Source of the DNA: Rana temporaria | Lineage: Eukaryota; Chordata; Amphibia; Anura; Ranidae | Direction: 5' to 3' | Length of the DNA stretch: 64,000 nt | Assembly (NCBI RefSeq): GCF_905171775.1 | Contig: NC_053496.1 | Location: 181,625,759 to 181,689,758 of the forward strand | In this document: positions 10,398 through 22,423 of the stretch, one piece after another | Position numbering within the stretch: the stretch's first letter is position 1 | Layout: each line of letters starts with the position of its first letter | Notes under the pieces: generated by a model | The model's input: the letters and a program-made list of their open reading frames with translations, nothing else | The model's database searches: none | What the model was told of the DNA's origin: nothing | Made by a program: the position numbers and the translations under genes

Positions 10398-13300
10398 ATG
10401 AAGATGAATGAGGATGAAAGTCACACGATAGAGAAGATAATAAACCTCAGCCTAGAGATCATCTACCTGCTGACCGGAGAGGTGAGGAGGATTCTGGGAG
10501 GTCACATGACATCACTCTTAATAAAACATTGATCCAACTGGAGAGGTGAGTAATTCTGGGAACGTTCATAGTAATTATTCTTACAATCCCCTTTGATAAA
10601 GGAATTTGTAGTAGTAAAGAAGACATCTGGTGAGGTAATGACACCCAGCAGCCATCCACAATGTCCAATCTCAACGGTGCCTCCAACACCAGACAGAAAA
10701 AACAACAAGAAGATTCTAGAAGTCGCCAAGAAGATGATGGAGCTGCTGACAGGAGAGGTGAGCGGTGCCGGGGATTCTGGGACATTATCCAGTAACAGAC
10801 AGGGGATGTGTCTGGATGGTGACTGTATCATTGTGTGTGTCAGGTTCCTATAAGGTGTCAGGATGTCACTGTCTATTTCTCCATGGAGGAGTGGGAGTAT
10901 TTAGAAGGACACGAGGATCTCTACAAGGACGTCATGATGGAGAATCAGCCGCCCCTCACATCACCGGGTAAGAGGAGACTTTATTGTAAAGGAGAGAGCA
11001 GTACGGAGGCTCCACCTAGATCCCCAATCATCTGATAAACACATAGAAACAATGTATTCAGTCAGTGTGTGTGTTTCCTACAGATGGACCCAGTAATGGG
11101 AACCCACCAGAGAGATGTCCCCGTCCTCTGTATTGCCAGCTAACAGTGGGGCCCAAACTGTAGGGTGGTGCACATTATTGTAAAGGCGAGAGCAGTACGG
11201 AGGCTCCACCTAGATCCCCCATCATCTGATAAACACATAGAAACAATGTATTCAGTCAGTGTGTGTGTTTCCTACAGATGGACCCAGTAATGGGAACCCA
11301 CCAGAGAGATGTCCCCGTCCTCTGTATTCCACACAGAAAGATCACACCATCGTACCTAAGGAGCAGGTATTTCCAAGAACCTGGAAGTCAACAAAGACTT
11401 CAAACCATATAAGATTAAGAAAACGATTAACGTTTCTGTATTCACAGATATTATTTTTGTGGGTTTAGGATGAGGACCTGATTGATGTGAAAGTTGAGTG
11501 TAAGGAGGAAAAAGAAGAAGCTTATTCAGGAGATGCTCTGCAGTCTACGGAGGAGACAGGTAAGTGATAAACACTAAGCAGTGTATGTACACCATGACTC
11601 GGGCGCCATTGTTGGTTTGGTTACACCGTACATTTTATTTGATCACTTGTCTTGTATTGGTGTTATGGTCGAATCAAATCTCATTTCACAGCTATAAAAA
11701 CCACTACCAATAGACTGACTTATATGACTCCTGATTGCAGAAGAAGAATGAAGATGTAGAAAAAGTGGCTAAAATGTCCTTGTTAGATAAGTCCCCTCAT
11801 CCCATAGATTTATTTCAAAAGAGAACAGAGGAGAGGGGATTATTGTGGTGCCAAAGTAACTCAATACGAAGTATCATTAAAAAAAACATACTTATTACAT
11901 AGAATTTTTACAGTTTTCCAAATATTAAAACACATTAATGTTGAAAGGAGCATATACAGTTAGCTGAATGGCGGGTCAAGTCTTCCCTACTAGTTTTCGC
12001 CAAGACATTGGCTTCATCAGGGGGAATAAGACGTGACCAAAATAGTTATAGCTCTACAAAAGCATCAAAATCAATAAGAAGTCATACACAGTGCGCATTA
12101 CTGAATAGTTGGGCGATACAGTACTTATAGCCCAGTCATCCACCCCACACCACACCATATGGTGAGAATGACCAAACCATGGTCTCCAACTATTCAGTAA
12201 TGCGTACCGTGTATGACTTCTTATTGGTTTTGATGCTGTATTTTCTAAATAAATGTTTTCTCTTTTGTAGAGCGATAACTATTTTGATCACGTCTAATTC
12301 CCCTGATGAAGCCAAAGTCTTGACGAAACTAATAGGGAAGACTTGACCCGCCATTCAGCTAACTGTATATGCTCCTTTCAACATTAATGTTTTTTTTTTA
12401 TATTTGGAAGACTGTAAAAATTCTATGTAATAAAATTTGTTCTTTTAATGATACTTCGCATTGAGTGACTTTGGCACCACAATAATCCCCTCTCCCTTTA
12501 GAAGAAGAATGAAGATGTTTCCTATAAATTACATTTTTATTTCCAGTATATGGCCATGACGTCCAGGATACACCAAAGACACATCTTTCATCATTTCCAG
12601 AATTGAATGGTTTTATGGAGGAGTTTTCAGAAGGACTCAAGGATCTCTACAAGGACGCCATTGTGGAGCCATTGAGTTGCAGAAACCCACCAGAGAGATG
12701 TCCCCGTCCTCTGTATTCCTGGGATTCCACACAGGAAGGTCACACCATTCCCCACCATCATCAGGTAGATGAGGTTCTAAGATTCTCCAGTTATAATGTT
12801 GTAGTTTTAGTTTTTTAGTTCAATTTTCATTTTAATCATTTGTATTTCTATAGTGTAAAGAAAATATGGATATAAAACCTTGGCTTAAAAAAGAAGAAGA
12901 TACACATTTGGGGGGTGATCAGCAGTCTATGGAGGAGGCTGGGATGATAGTGACAATGACAGGGAAGGAGTCTTCATTCGATATCTGCACAGGTGAGTAT
13001 GAAATGTAGAAACGGGTCTAGTAATCAGTGATATACCCTTCCTTACTATAAAGTCCATCTCCGTTCTTCCATATAACGTCATGTACCCAACAAATGAGAA
13101 GGAGATACTGTACACCATATGAAAGGTCCATCTCCATTCCTCAATATAACGTCATGTTCCCAACAAATGAGGAGGAGATACTGTACATCATATGAAAGGT
13201 CCATCTCCATTCCTCAATATAACGTCATGTTCCCAACAAATGCGTTCAGTTAGAAAAAATATTGAAGAGACTTAGGCCTTGTACACACGATAGGTTAACC

Positions 13301-15889
13301 AGAGGACAACGGTCTGATTGACCGTTTTCATCGGTCAAAACCGATCGTGTGTGGGCCCCATAGGTTATTTAATCATCGGTTAAAAAAAAGCCAACTTGCT
13401 TTCAATTTAACCAATGGATTCCTAACCGATAGGTCAAAACCGATCGTTAGTAGGCACAACCATCGGTTATAAATCCACGCATGCTCAGAATCAAGTCGAC
13501 GCATGCTTGGAAGCATTGAACTTCCTTTTTTTCAGCACGTCATTGTGTTTTACGTCACCGCGTTCTGACACGATCGTTTTTTAACCGATGGTGTGTAGGC
13601 GCGACGGACCATCAGTCAGCTTCAACTGTTAACTGTCCTTCAGACCGTTCTCATCGGATGGACTGATCGTGTGTACGAGGCTTTAGAGGATGACCATAAC
13701 AACATCGTCGATGTATCTACTCCACAGCTAAATGTTCCATATAAAGGGTCCATCTCCATTCCTCAATATAACGTCATGTTCCCAACAAATGAGGAGAAGA
13801 TACTGTACACCATATGAAAGGTCCATCTCCATTCCTCAATATAACGTCATGTTCCCAACAAATGGGGAGGAGATACTGTACATCATATGAAAGGTTCATC
13901 TCCATTCCTCAATATAACGTCATGTTTCCAACAAATGAGGAGGAGATACTGAGATTGCAGGCTTGGCTGGCTTAAATCAGGTTTGGTCTCCACCCAGAGA
14001 CTGGCCACATTAATCACCTTGCAGGTGGACAGAGACATGGAGAAGGCCATATGAAAGGTCCATCTCCATTCCTCAATATAACGTCATGAATCTGCAGTAA
14101 TGTTTCATGCCCTCTCTGTTCCCAACAAATTTTAATACAAATTTCTCTCTAAACAGATGACGTCTCTCATGTCCAGAACGCCTCAGAGGAACATCTTCTT
14201 TCATTGGCAGATAAGGATGAAGTTGATGACATCATACTACATTCCTCAGGAGTGCTCTCTCTTATGCAAAGTATAACTGAAGGACCTTACCAAGCTGATC
14301 GATCAATCGATCCCTTTAATCCTAAGGACTCTTCTGATGAACCGCACACTCTGGTCTCTAATATCTACCAACAAAGTGAAACTACATCACCAGATTGCGA
14401 TTCGTTTGAACCAAAAGGATCCTCTTCCGATAAGTCAGATGACGTCACCCCAAGAGACAGAACATTTGCTTGCCCTCGATGTGAAAAATGTTTCACCACA
14501 AGTTACCACCTCGCAGCCCACGAGACGTTACACAGCGGTGAGGCTCGGTTTTCGTGCGTGGAGTGCGGGAAACGTTTTAAATGGAAATCAGAACTTTTGA
14601 GACACCAATCGTATCACACGGGGGAGAGGCCTTATTTGTGTTCGGAGTGCGGAAGAGCCTTCCGGCTCAAGTCGCACCTTGTGCGCCACCTGAGAAAACA
14701 CACCGACGAGCGACCCTACTGCTGCTCCGAGTGCGGAAAACGCTTCAGGCAGATCACCCACCTGAAGTCGCATCACAGGGTTCACACGGGCGAGACTCCT
14801 TTTTCGTGTTTGGAGTGCGGGAAGTGTTTTAATCGGAAGCACCACCTCCTGTTTCACCAGAGGACGCACACGCGGGAAATGATGCACGCCTGTGCGGTCT
14901 GCGGGAAGGACTTTATACAGAAGAATTCGCTTGTCAAACATCAGCGAGCCTACAACGGCAGGTGTGCCGAGTACAGAAAAAATGACGAAGGTCGAGGTAC
15001 CCAACGGAAACTTCCCGCTGAGGAGAGTCCATTGTTGTGTACAGAGTGCGGGAAACCCTTTCAAACGAAATCCGAACTTCAGGTCCATTGGAGGGGTCAC
15101 ACCGGGGTGGAGCTCTTTCCCTGTTTGGAGTGCGAGAAGTCCTTCGTCAAGAAATGGCTGCTTATCAGACACCAGAGGGTCCACACCGGTGAGAAGCCGT
15201 TCTCGTGTTCCGAGTGCGGGAAACAATTTTCACAAAAAGGAAGCCTCAACGACCACATGAAACTCCACACGGGTGGAAAGCCGTTTTCCTGCCGAGAGTG
15301 CGGAAAATGTTTCACTCAGAAAGCAGTTCTCACCCTACACCAGAAAACTCACATGGGGGATCGTCCTTTTTCGTGCTTGGAGTGCGGGAAATGCTTCAGC
15401 CTGAAAAGTCAGCTCCTCAGACACCAACAGTCTCACACAACACGGCACAGTTATCCATGTTTAGAGTGCGGGAAATGTTATGTGTGGAAAGGAGACCTCC
15501 TAAGACACCAGAGAAAACACACTGGCGAGCGTCCTTTCTCGTGTTCGGACTGCCGGAAGTGCTTCACTCAGAAAGGAGATCTTCATAGACACCAGAGGAT
15601 TCACACAGGCGAACGCCCGTTTTCGTGCTCCGAGTGCGGGAAATGTTTCCCTCAGAAGGCGAGTCTTCTACGACACCAGAAAAGTCACTCAGGCGAGCTT
15701 CCTTTTTCATGTGCAGAGTGCGGGAAGTGTTTTTTGCTGAAAGCCGGCCTCTTGCGCCATGAGAGAATTCACACTGGAGTGCGGCCGTATTCCTGTTCAA
15801 AGTGCGGGAAGTGTTTCAGTCAGAAGGCACACCTCCTTAAACACCAGAGAAGTCTAACGTGCGGACATTCTTTTCCACACTCAACGTGA
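10398..15889 (+). CDS. Gene 2: KRAB C2H2 zinc finger protein, 16 fingers, about 877 aa
   Basis: Coding exons 10398-10481 (leader, ends EIIYLLTGE), 10602-10757 (ends KKMMELLTGE), 10844-10967 (KRAB-A box, SMEEWEYLEGHEDLYKDVM), 11278-11366 (NPPERCPRPLYS), 11469-11559 (acidic), 12547-12764 (composite exon), 12854-12992 (acidic, DIKPWLKKEEDTH) and 14157-15889 (fingers). Phases are consistent at every junction and the total closes to 877 residues. The start ATG follows a plausible acceptor at 10372; 5' UTR exon at 8552-8621. The KRAB-A box keeps the DV and EEW residues linked in mammals to co-repressor binding, so repression is the likely role. Sixteen finger units follow; number 6 has Tyr for its last His and number 16 lacks a properly spaced last His, so 14 are intact. 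A spacer of about 20 residues separates fingers 6 and 7. An AATAAA lies 13 bp after the stop and a second at 17796. Confidence 0.85.
11084..11160 (+). pseudogene. Broken duplicate of the NPPERCPRPLYS exon
   Basis: A copy of exon 11278-11366 with the same acceptor but a different 3' half that runs into a stop (LTVGPKL then TAG) and lacks the usual donor. About 194 bp separate the two acceptors, so the exon and its upstream intron were duplicated in tandem. Splicing must skip it to keep the ORF. Confidence 0.7.
11815..12500. mobile_element. Large foldback element in gene 2 intron
   Basis: Long inverted arms: left 11818-12110 includes GATTATTGTGGTGCCAAAGT and GAATGGCGGGTCAAGTCTTC; right 12180-12497 has the inverses in reverse order. 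The loop is about 70 bp. The right arm carries CCCCTGATGAAGCCAAAG. Flanking AGAAGAAGAATGAAGATG occurs on both outer sides (near 11740 and 12500), suggesting an associated duplication. No ORF. Confidence 0.75.
13071..14100. repeat. 73-bp intronic satellite of gene 2, interrupted twice
   Basis: Units of 73 bp with core CTCAATATAACGTCATGTTC and GAGATACTGTACACCATATG, in the intron before the finger exon. Interrupted by the MITE at 13275-13682 and by a 100-bp segment (about 13953-14052) starting GATTGCAGGCTTGGCTGGC. The same array occupies the corresponding introns of genes 3, 4 and 5. Confidence 0.85.
13275..13682. mobile_element. TACACACGAT MITE, TTA duplication with visible empty site
   Basis: Ends GGCCTTGTACACACGAT and ATCGTGTGTACGAGGCT, flanked by TTA (13272-13274 and 13683-13685). 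The homologous intron sequence of gene 4 (about 41441-41455) reads GAGACTTAGAGGATGACC without the insert, so the 3-bp duplication is read directly. Same family as 8984-9404. Confidence 0.85.
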
Positions 15890-15901
15890 GAAACCTTTCA
15901 A

Positions 15902-15907
15902 AATAAA
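15902..15907 (+). terminator. Possible polyadenylation signal of gene 2
   Basis: AATAAA 13 bp after the stop codon. A second candidate (AATAAA at 17796-17801, preceded by a unique non-repetitive stretch) follows the minisatellite block. Confidence 0.4.
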
Positions 15908-15999
15908 ATCTGACAAAAACACGACATCCTATCCCATGTGTAGTGGGAACCGCCCACCAATAATCAGCCCAGCCATCAAATAGGGAAGGTCAGCTTCAG

Positions 16000-17720
16000 C
16001 TTGTCTCCTCCCAAGCCACGCCCCACTGACGCATTTCTCCCTCCCACAGACTTAATCACAGAGGTAGTTTCAGAGGCTGACGCATTTCACTCTCCCACAG
16101 GCTTGGTCACAGAGGTAGTATCAGACACAGACTCATTTCACCCTCCCACGGGCTTAATCACAGAGGTAGTATCGGAGGCTGACGCATTTCACCCTCCCAC
16201 GGGCTTAATCACAGAGGTAGTATCGGAGGCTGACGCATTTCACCCTCCCACAGGCTTGATCACAGAGGTAGTATCAGTGTTCTAATTGGCGACAGCAGTG
16301 TTGTAGGGTGGCGGCCTCAAGCGGGGCTTGGCCAGCCCACTGAAACAGCCTATCGGGAGAGATAGGGAACCGCCCACCAATAATCAGCCCAGTCACCATA
16401 TATGGAAGATTGTCTTTTCCCAAGCCATACCCTACTAACGCATTTCCCTCTCCCACAGGCTTAGTCACAGTGGTAGTATCAGACACTGACGCATTTCCCT
16501 CTCCCACGGGCTTAGTCACAGAGGTAGTATCAGACACTGACGCATTTCGCTCTCCCACGGGCTTAGATACAGGGGTAGTTTCAGAGTTCTAGTTGGTGAC
16601 TCCAGTGCTGTCGGGTGCCGGCCTCCAGCAAGGCTTCCCCAGCCCACCGAAACAGAGGGCTGAGGAAGAGGTAGAGGTAGTGAGCTTCACATCAACAATC
16701 AGCCCAGTCACCATATAAGGGAGATCTGCTTCTGCTTGTCTCCACCCAAGCCATGCTGGCTGACACATTTCACCCTCCCACGGCCCTAATCAGAGGTAGT
16801 ATCGGAGTACTGACGCATTTCTCCCTTCCACGGGCTTAGTCACAGAGGTAGTATCAGAAGCCAGTGCATTTCATCCTCCCACAGGCTTAGTTACAGATGT
16901 AGTATCAGAGATAGTATCAGGCTGACGCATTTCATCCTCTCACGGGCTTGGACACAGAGGTAGTTTCAGAGTTCTAGTTGGTGATTCCAGTGCTGTCGGG
17001 TGCCGACCTCCAGCAGGGCTTCCCCAGCCCACCGAAACAGAGGGCTGGGGAAGAGGTAGAGGTATGGAGCCGCACATCAATAATCAACCCAGTCACGTTA
17101 TATGGGAGATCGGCTTCCGCTTGTCTCCTCCCAAGCCACTGACACATTTTACCCTCCCACAGGCTTAGTCACAGAGGTAGTATCAGAGTACTGATGCATT
17201 TCACCCTCCCACAGGCTTAGTCACAGAGGTAGTATCAGATACTGACGCATTTCATCCTCCCTCAGGCTAAGTCACAGAGGTAGTATCAGAGTTCATACAC
17301 ATTTCACCCTCCTAAGGGCTTAGCCACAGAGGTAGTATCAGAGGCTGGTGCATTTTCACCCTCCCACGTGCTTAGTTACAGAGGCAGTATCAGAGTTCTA
17401 GTTGGTGACTCCAGCGATGTCGGGTCCGGCCTCCAGCAGGGCTTCCCCAGCCCACCGAAACAGAGGGCTGAGGAAGAGGTAGAGGTAGTGAGCTTCACAT
17501 CGACAATCAGCCCAGTCACCATATAAGGGAGATCGGCTTTCGCTTGTCTCCTCCCAAGCCACACTGGCTGACACATTTCACCCTCCCACGGGCCTAGTCA
17601 GGTAGTATCAGAGAACTGACACATTTCACCCTCCCACGGGCCTAGTCAGGTAGTTTTAGAGAACTGACGCATTTCTTCCTCCCACAGTCCTTAGCCACAG
17701 AGGTAGTTCTCTGCATGCTG
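16000..17720. repeat. About 48-bp minisatellite with higher-order structure
   Basis: Units of GACGCATTTCACCCTCCCAC and CTTAGTCACAGAGGTAGTAT. At roughly 16290, 16600, 16980 and 17400 the array carries a recurring spacer with GCTTCCCCAGCCCACCGAAAC or a close variant and CAATAATCAGCCCAGTCACC, giving a larger period of some 300-450 bp. Open frames here are repeat artefacts. Confidence 0.85.
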
Positions 17721-18369
17721 GTTTATTTGGAGACTTCATATGCTGGTTGAACTGTTCTAAAAAAGATGTATTCTCATGCCCATGGAAAATACTATAATAA
17801 AACGTTTGTATTCAAATTCTGTGTGCCTTCCTAAACATAATTATTTCAGATATAAGCACACCTCTTTGAGCAGTGTAGGATGACTTCCAAATTAGTTTGG
17901 CATTAGCCGTTAACACTCAGGACAGGATCAGCGGCGTACCTACAGGGGTCGCAGGAGTCGCCAATTGCGACCCGTCCCCATGCTTCAGGTGGCCCATGCG
18001 CCCGCCCCCTGCACAGCTAAGAATGGAAAAAAAAACTTGTTACCGATTACTAACTCTCTCCATCCAGACAGTGTCCCGGTGTTCTGCCGATAAAGCCACA
18101 CTGCCTGTCAGATTTTTTTTTTTTTTATTGCTGTCCCTGTTTAGGTTGTCACCAGAGCAGGAATAGAGGGGAAATCTTCCAATGGAGACACTACCAGGGA
18201 TTTCCCTCACTTTGGAGAGATTTTTTTCTCAACTTCCTGTTTTGGCTATGGGACAGGAAGTGGAAAAGAAATCTCAATAATGGGACACCAGATGGCAAAA
18301 AAAATAAGAAAAAAACCTGACAGGGGTTATAGCCCTCTCGTTCTTTTTCCAAAAAAAAAAAAAATTTGC

Positions 18370-19350
18370 CTTCAGTACCACACTTCAGCCCCGGACCATT
18401 TGGCTGGCCAATGACCGGAGCACTTTTTGCGATTCGGCACTGCGTCTCGCTTTAACTGACAATTGCGCGGTCGTGCGACGTGGCTCCCAAACAAAATTGA
18501 TGTCCTTTTTTTTCCCACAAATAGAGCTTTCTTTTGGTGGTATTTGATCACCTCTGCGGTTTTTATTTTTTGCGCTATAAACAAAAATAGAGCGACAATT
18601 TTTAAAAAAATGCAATATTTTTTACTTTTTTCTATAATAAATATCCCCCAAAAATATATCAAGAATTTTTTTCCCCTCAGTTTAGGCCGATACGTATTCT
18701 TCTACCTATTTTTGGTAAGCGTATATTGATCGGTTTGCGCAAAAGTTATAGCGTCTACAAAACAGGGGATAGTTTTATGGCATTTTTATTAATATTTTTT
18801 TTTTTTACTAGTAATGGCGGCGATCAGCGATTTTTATCGTGACTGCGACATTATGGCGGACACATCGGACACTTTTGGCGCTATTTTGGGACCATTGACA
18901 TTTACACAGCGAACAGTGCCATAAAAATGCACTGTTTATTGTATAAATGTGACTGGCAGTGAAGGGGTTAACCAGTAGGGGGCGATGAAGGTGTGTCCTA
19001 GGGATGTGTTCTAACTGTAGGGGGATGGGCTATGTGTGACACGACACTGATCACCGCTCCCGATCACAGGAAGCCGTGATCAGTGTCCTGTCACTAGGAA
19101 GAATGGGGAAATTCCTTGTTTACATCAGCACCTCCCCGTTCTTCCTCTTCGTGAGACGATCGCGGGTATCCCCGCGGACATCGAGTCCGCAGGACCCGCC
19201 GTCAGACTCACGGAGCGCGCGGCAGGTGCGCGCCCACAATCCTGGGCCTTAAAGGCGACGTGTATATATATATATATATATACACGCCAATCTGCCCAGC
19301 CGTGCCATTCTGCCGACGTATATAGTCGTGCAGAGGTCGGCAAGGGGTTA
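18370..19350. repeat. Long dispersed frog repeat, copy 1
   Basis: Contains GCGATTCGGCACTGCGTC, AGAGCTTTCTTTTGGTGGTA and TTTGCGCAAAAGTTATAGCG, ending GGCAAGGGGTTAA. The same words in the same order occur at 22424-23276. It includes a short (TA)n run at 19262-19282. No coding region. Confidence 0.75.
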
Positions 19351-20030
19351 AAGAGGACCTGTAATGCGTTTTTCTATTACAAGATGTTTACATTCCTTGT
19401 AATAGGAATAAAAGTGATCCAATTTTTTTTTTTAAGTTCAGTGTCAAATTAAAAAATTTCAAGCACGCCGTCCCCGCCGAGCTCACGCGCAGATGCGAAC
19501 GCATACGTGAGCAGCGCCCGCATATGAAAACGGTGTTCAAACCACACATGTGAGGTATCGCCGTGATCGTTAGAGCGAGAGCAATAGTTCTAGCCCTAGA
19601 CCTCCTCTGCAACTCAAAACATGCAACCTGTAGACATTTTTTTAAACGTCACCTATGGAGATTTTTAAGTGTCAATGTTTGTCGCCATTCCACGAGCCGG
19701 CGCAATTTTGAAGCGTGACATGTTGGGTATCAATTTACTCGGCGTAACATTATCTTTCCCAATATCAAGAAAATTGGGTTACTTTTACTGTTGTCTTATT
19801 TATTTAATTAAAAAAAGTGTATATTTTTTTCCAAAAAATTACGCTTGTAAGACCGCTGCGCAAATACGGTGTGACATAAAGTATTGCAACGACCGACATT
19901 TTATTCTCTAGGGTGTTAGAAAAAAAATATATAATGTTTGGGGGTTCTAAGTAATTTTCTAACAAAAAACAAACACTGAAAAATTCGGCCCAGTCCTTAA
20001 GTGGTTAACCAGCCCTGTGTAATTAACATG
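19351..20030. repeat. Dispersed repeat ending in CCTTAAGTGGTTAA
   Basis: AT-rich non-coding sequence with TTCTATTACAAGATGTTTAC and its near-inverse CCTTGTAATAGGAAT at the left, ending GTCCTTAAGTGGTTAACC, the same end as the element family at 18370. Confidence 0.5.
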
Positions 20031-20261
20031 TGTTTGGTTTTAAAGGTATGAGGTGGCCACCCTTCCTGCAGCTGCGGCAAACCCAGCCATCTCCTCCCCC
20101 CACCTTGTCTCAGTGGTTGGCAGCAGATAGGAAGACTCCTCCTACAGATCCTGTAGCCACAGCACCCCTTCCCTGATTCCAGCCCTCCTCTGGTCCTCCA
20201 CCAGACCTTGCACTTTCAGCTTCCAAGCTTCTTCCCAGCAGCAGCACGAGGTAAGGGACGC

Positions 20262-20560
20262 TTGACGTCTGATGGTGGGGGAGGGGGCTCCTGACGTCTG
20301 ATGGTGGGGAGGGGGCTCCTGACGTCTGATGGTGGGGAGGGGGCTCCTGACGTCTGATGGTGGGGAGGGGGCTCCTGACATCTGATGGTGGGGAGGGGGC
20401 TCCTGACGTCTGATGGTGGGGAGGGCGCTCCTGACGTCTGATGGTAAGGAAGGGCGCTCCTGACGTCTGATGGTAAGGAAGGGCGCTCCTGACGTCTGAT
20501 GGTGGGGAGGGCGCTCCTGACTTCTGATGGTGGGGGAGGGGGCTTCTGATGGTGGGTGAG
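20262..20560. repeat. 28-bp minisatellite
   Basis: About ten units of CTCCTGACGTCTGATGGTGG plus GGAGGGGG, exactly 28 bp apart where read. Confidence 0.9.
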
Positions 20561-20569
20561 GTGGCCCAT

Positions 20570-21229
20570 CCAATAAAGGCGCATGGGCGCCACCCCCTCT
20601 ATCATGCCACCCAGCCTATATTTGGCTGACCAGATGCCCCCGTTTTCTAGGGACAGTCCCCAGTTTGGGGACTCTGTCCCCGGACCGAATATGTCCCCGG
20701 ATTAGTGCCAATGGCACTATTTTCGACTGCTCAGTCGCAGACGCTTCCGCATTTTTGCTCTGGTTGGCCGCACGGGAGTCGGGCTGTATCGCCTGTTGCC
20801 CATCCTATCAGCACTTCCTAGCTTCTCCATCACTCCGCCGCCTGTCCAATCAGACACTCCGCCTCAAATTGGTGTCCCCCCAACCCCGCCCACACTCCAG
20901 CATGCACTGTGCTCAGCCTACCTGTGGAAACCAGCCTGAGAGGGGAGGCATAATTGGTGAGTGAGCAACCGCTCCATGAACAGCTCTCCTCTCTCACAAG
21001 ACCTTTTTTACTTTGCCTCTTTTCATTCTCCCCCTGTGCAGACCTGGGGGGGATGTAATTGCATACTGGGGGGTATTGTGCTGACTGGGCAGGGGGGATT
21101 TTGGAGACTGGGGAGGGCTACACAGTGCTCTGAACGGTGGTATGAGGGGAGGCCTGTAATGCGCACACAGTGCTCTGGACGGTGGTATGAGCTGGGAGCA
21201 CTCGTTCTGGTAAAACTAGCGTTTGTAAT
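20570..21229. other. Non-coding stretch with short repeats
   Basis: Contains an internal ACACAGTGCTCTG...ACGGTGGTATGAG duplication (21120-21190). Nothing coding recognised. Confidence 0.3.
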
Positions 21230-21515
21230 GGAGATGATACATTCGTCGCGCTGTAACAGACTGAAAAGCACGAAGACTGAAAAGTGCGAATCGTCTCTCA
21301 CCAAACTTTTACTAACACAAAATCAATAAAAGCAGCCCAAAGGGTGGCGCCATCTGAATGGAACTTTACCTTTATAGTGCCGTCGTACGTGTTGTACGTC
21401 ACCGCATTTTTTTTCGCAATCGTGTATATGCAAGGCAGGCTTAACAAGAATCACGTCGAGAATTTTTTTTTTTTCGATGACATTAAAAATGGTCGTGTGT
21501 ACGCGGCTTTAGAAA
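21230..21515. mobile_element. MITE fragment ending GTGTGTACGCGGCTTTAG
   Basis: The right end GGTCGTGTGTACGCGGCT followed by TTA matches the TACACACG family ends at 8984 and 13275. The left end was not found. Confidence 0.45.
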
Positions 21516-21844
21516 CGAGAGAGAAATCCGAGGGGTCCTCTTATCAAGCAAAACGTTTCCAAATAAAAAAACCTGAGTGAGTGACGTGGATATAATTGGT
21601 CGCAGTAGCGCTTTTTTTTTTTTTAAAGCATAACCACTGAATAAACTGATTTGCTGTATCTCGAAAACTAGAGCTGATGGGGGAATCTGTGCCATTTTTT
21701 GGAATTGGTGGGTCAAATATAGCCAGGAACAGGCCCATTGGAGGTACCAAGATGTGCGATAAACGAGGGCATCGCTTCTCTGCTCCGAGGTGATCTCAGT
21801 TTTCTTAATAAACAACCACACAAAGGAATGGCTGGGAGTTACAG

Positions 21845-21985
21845 ACAGGAAGTGATGTCGGGTGCAGAGAGTAAGTCTCTATGCACAGACAGGAAGTGAT
21901 GTCAGCTACAGACAGGAAGTTCCGGGTTAGAGGTGAGTCAGGAGGAAGCAGAAAGGAGACCTTGCTGGAACTGGCATCAGAAGAG
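21845..21985 (+). promoter_or_regulatory. Orphan zinc finger gene promoter and first exon
   Basis: Two copies of the promoter motif (ACAGGAAGTGATGTCG at 21845 and ACAGGAAGTGATGTCA at 21889) precede a first exon with AAGTTCCGGGTTAGAGG and a donor after 21985 (AAGAG/GTAATAAG). The following intron start (CATAGTCACTGTGATG) is also conserved, but the sequence then runs into a MITE and no leader exon follows within 7.8 kb. It could serve gene 3, whose own first exon is not seen nearby, or be a relic of a deleted gene. Confidence 0.6.
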
Positions 21986-22119
21986 GTAATAAGATTTGTT
22001 TTGTTTTTATTAATTTATACCCAGTACCCCCCCCCCCCCCCCCCGTTATGTCCATCCTCTTCCTCCATAGTCACTGTGATGCACCATATAATAAAGTAAA
22101 AGCAAAATAATAAACCAAC

Positions 22120-22420
22120 AATTAAAGTGGTTGTTGCACCACTTTTACCTACAGCTTTGCCTATAGCATCTCCTAAACGTGCACAGTTTAGGAGATATTC
22201 AGTCTTTGCGCTGCTACCGGCCTTCTCAGCGCATGCGCACTGAAGATCACGGCGCCGCTGGTGCCATTTTTCCCTGGGAGTCCTAAAGTTATCGCGGCCC
22301 TGGTCAATCACAGCCCCCGGAGCTGCGAACCCGGAAGTAACCCCTGCGCTGTACTCGGAGGGCCAACGCCGATCCAGGGCATTGTTCTGAGAAAAGTATT
22401 TCGAAATGAGCAATTTGTCA
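22120..22420. mobile_element. MITE-like segment related to 52710-53060
   Basis: Shares TTTAGGAGATATT and GCGCATGCGC with the segment at 52710-53060; both carry a short inverted ATCTCCTAAAC/GTTTAGGAGAT hairpin. No ORF. Confidence 0.45.
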
Positions 22421-22423
22421 TTT

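Noticed and set aside
14588..15226. 212-codon minus-strand frame opposite the fingers of gene 2
   Set aside because: Shadow of the highly regular finger-coding sequence on the other strand.
16001..16558. Repetitive open frames on both strands
   Set aside because: Both strands are open at once because of the regular 48-bp unit; no gene features.
20142..20605. Two overlapping minus-strand frames of about 130-140 codons
   Set aside because: They arise from the 28-bp minisatellite in different frames.
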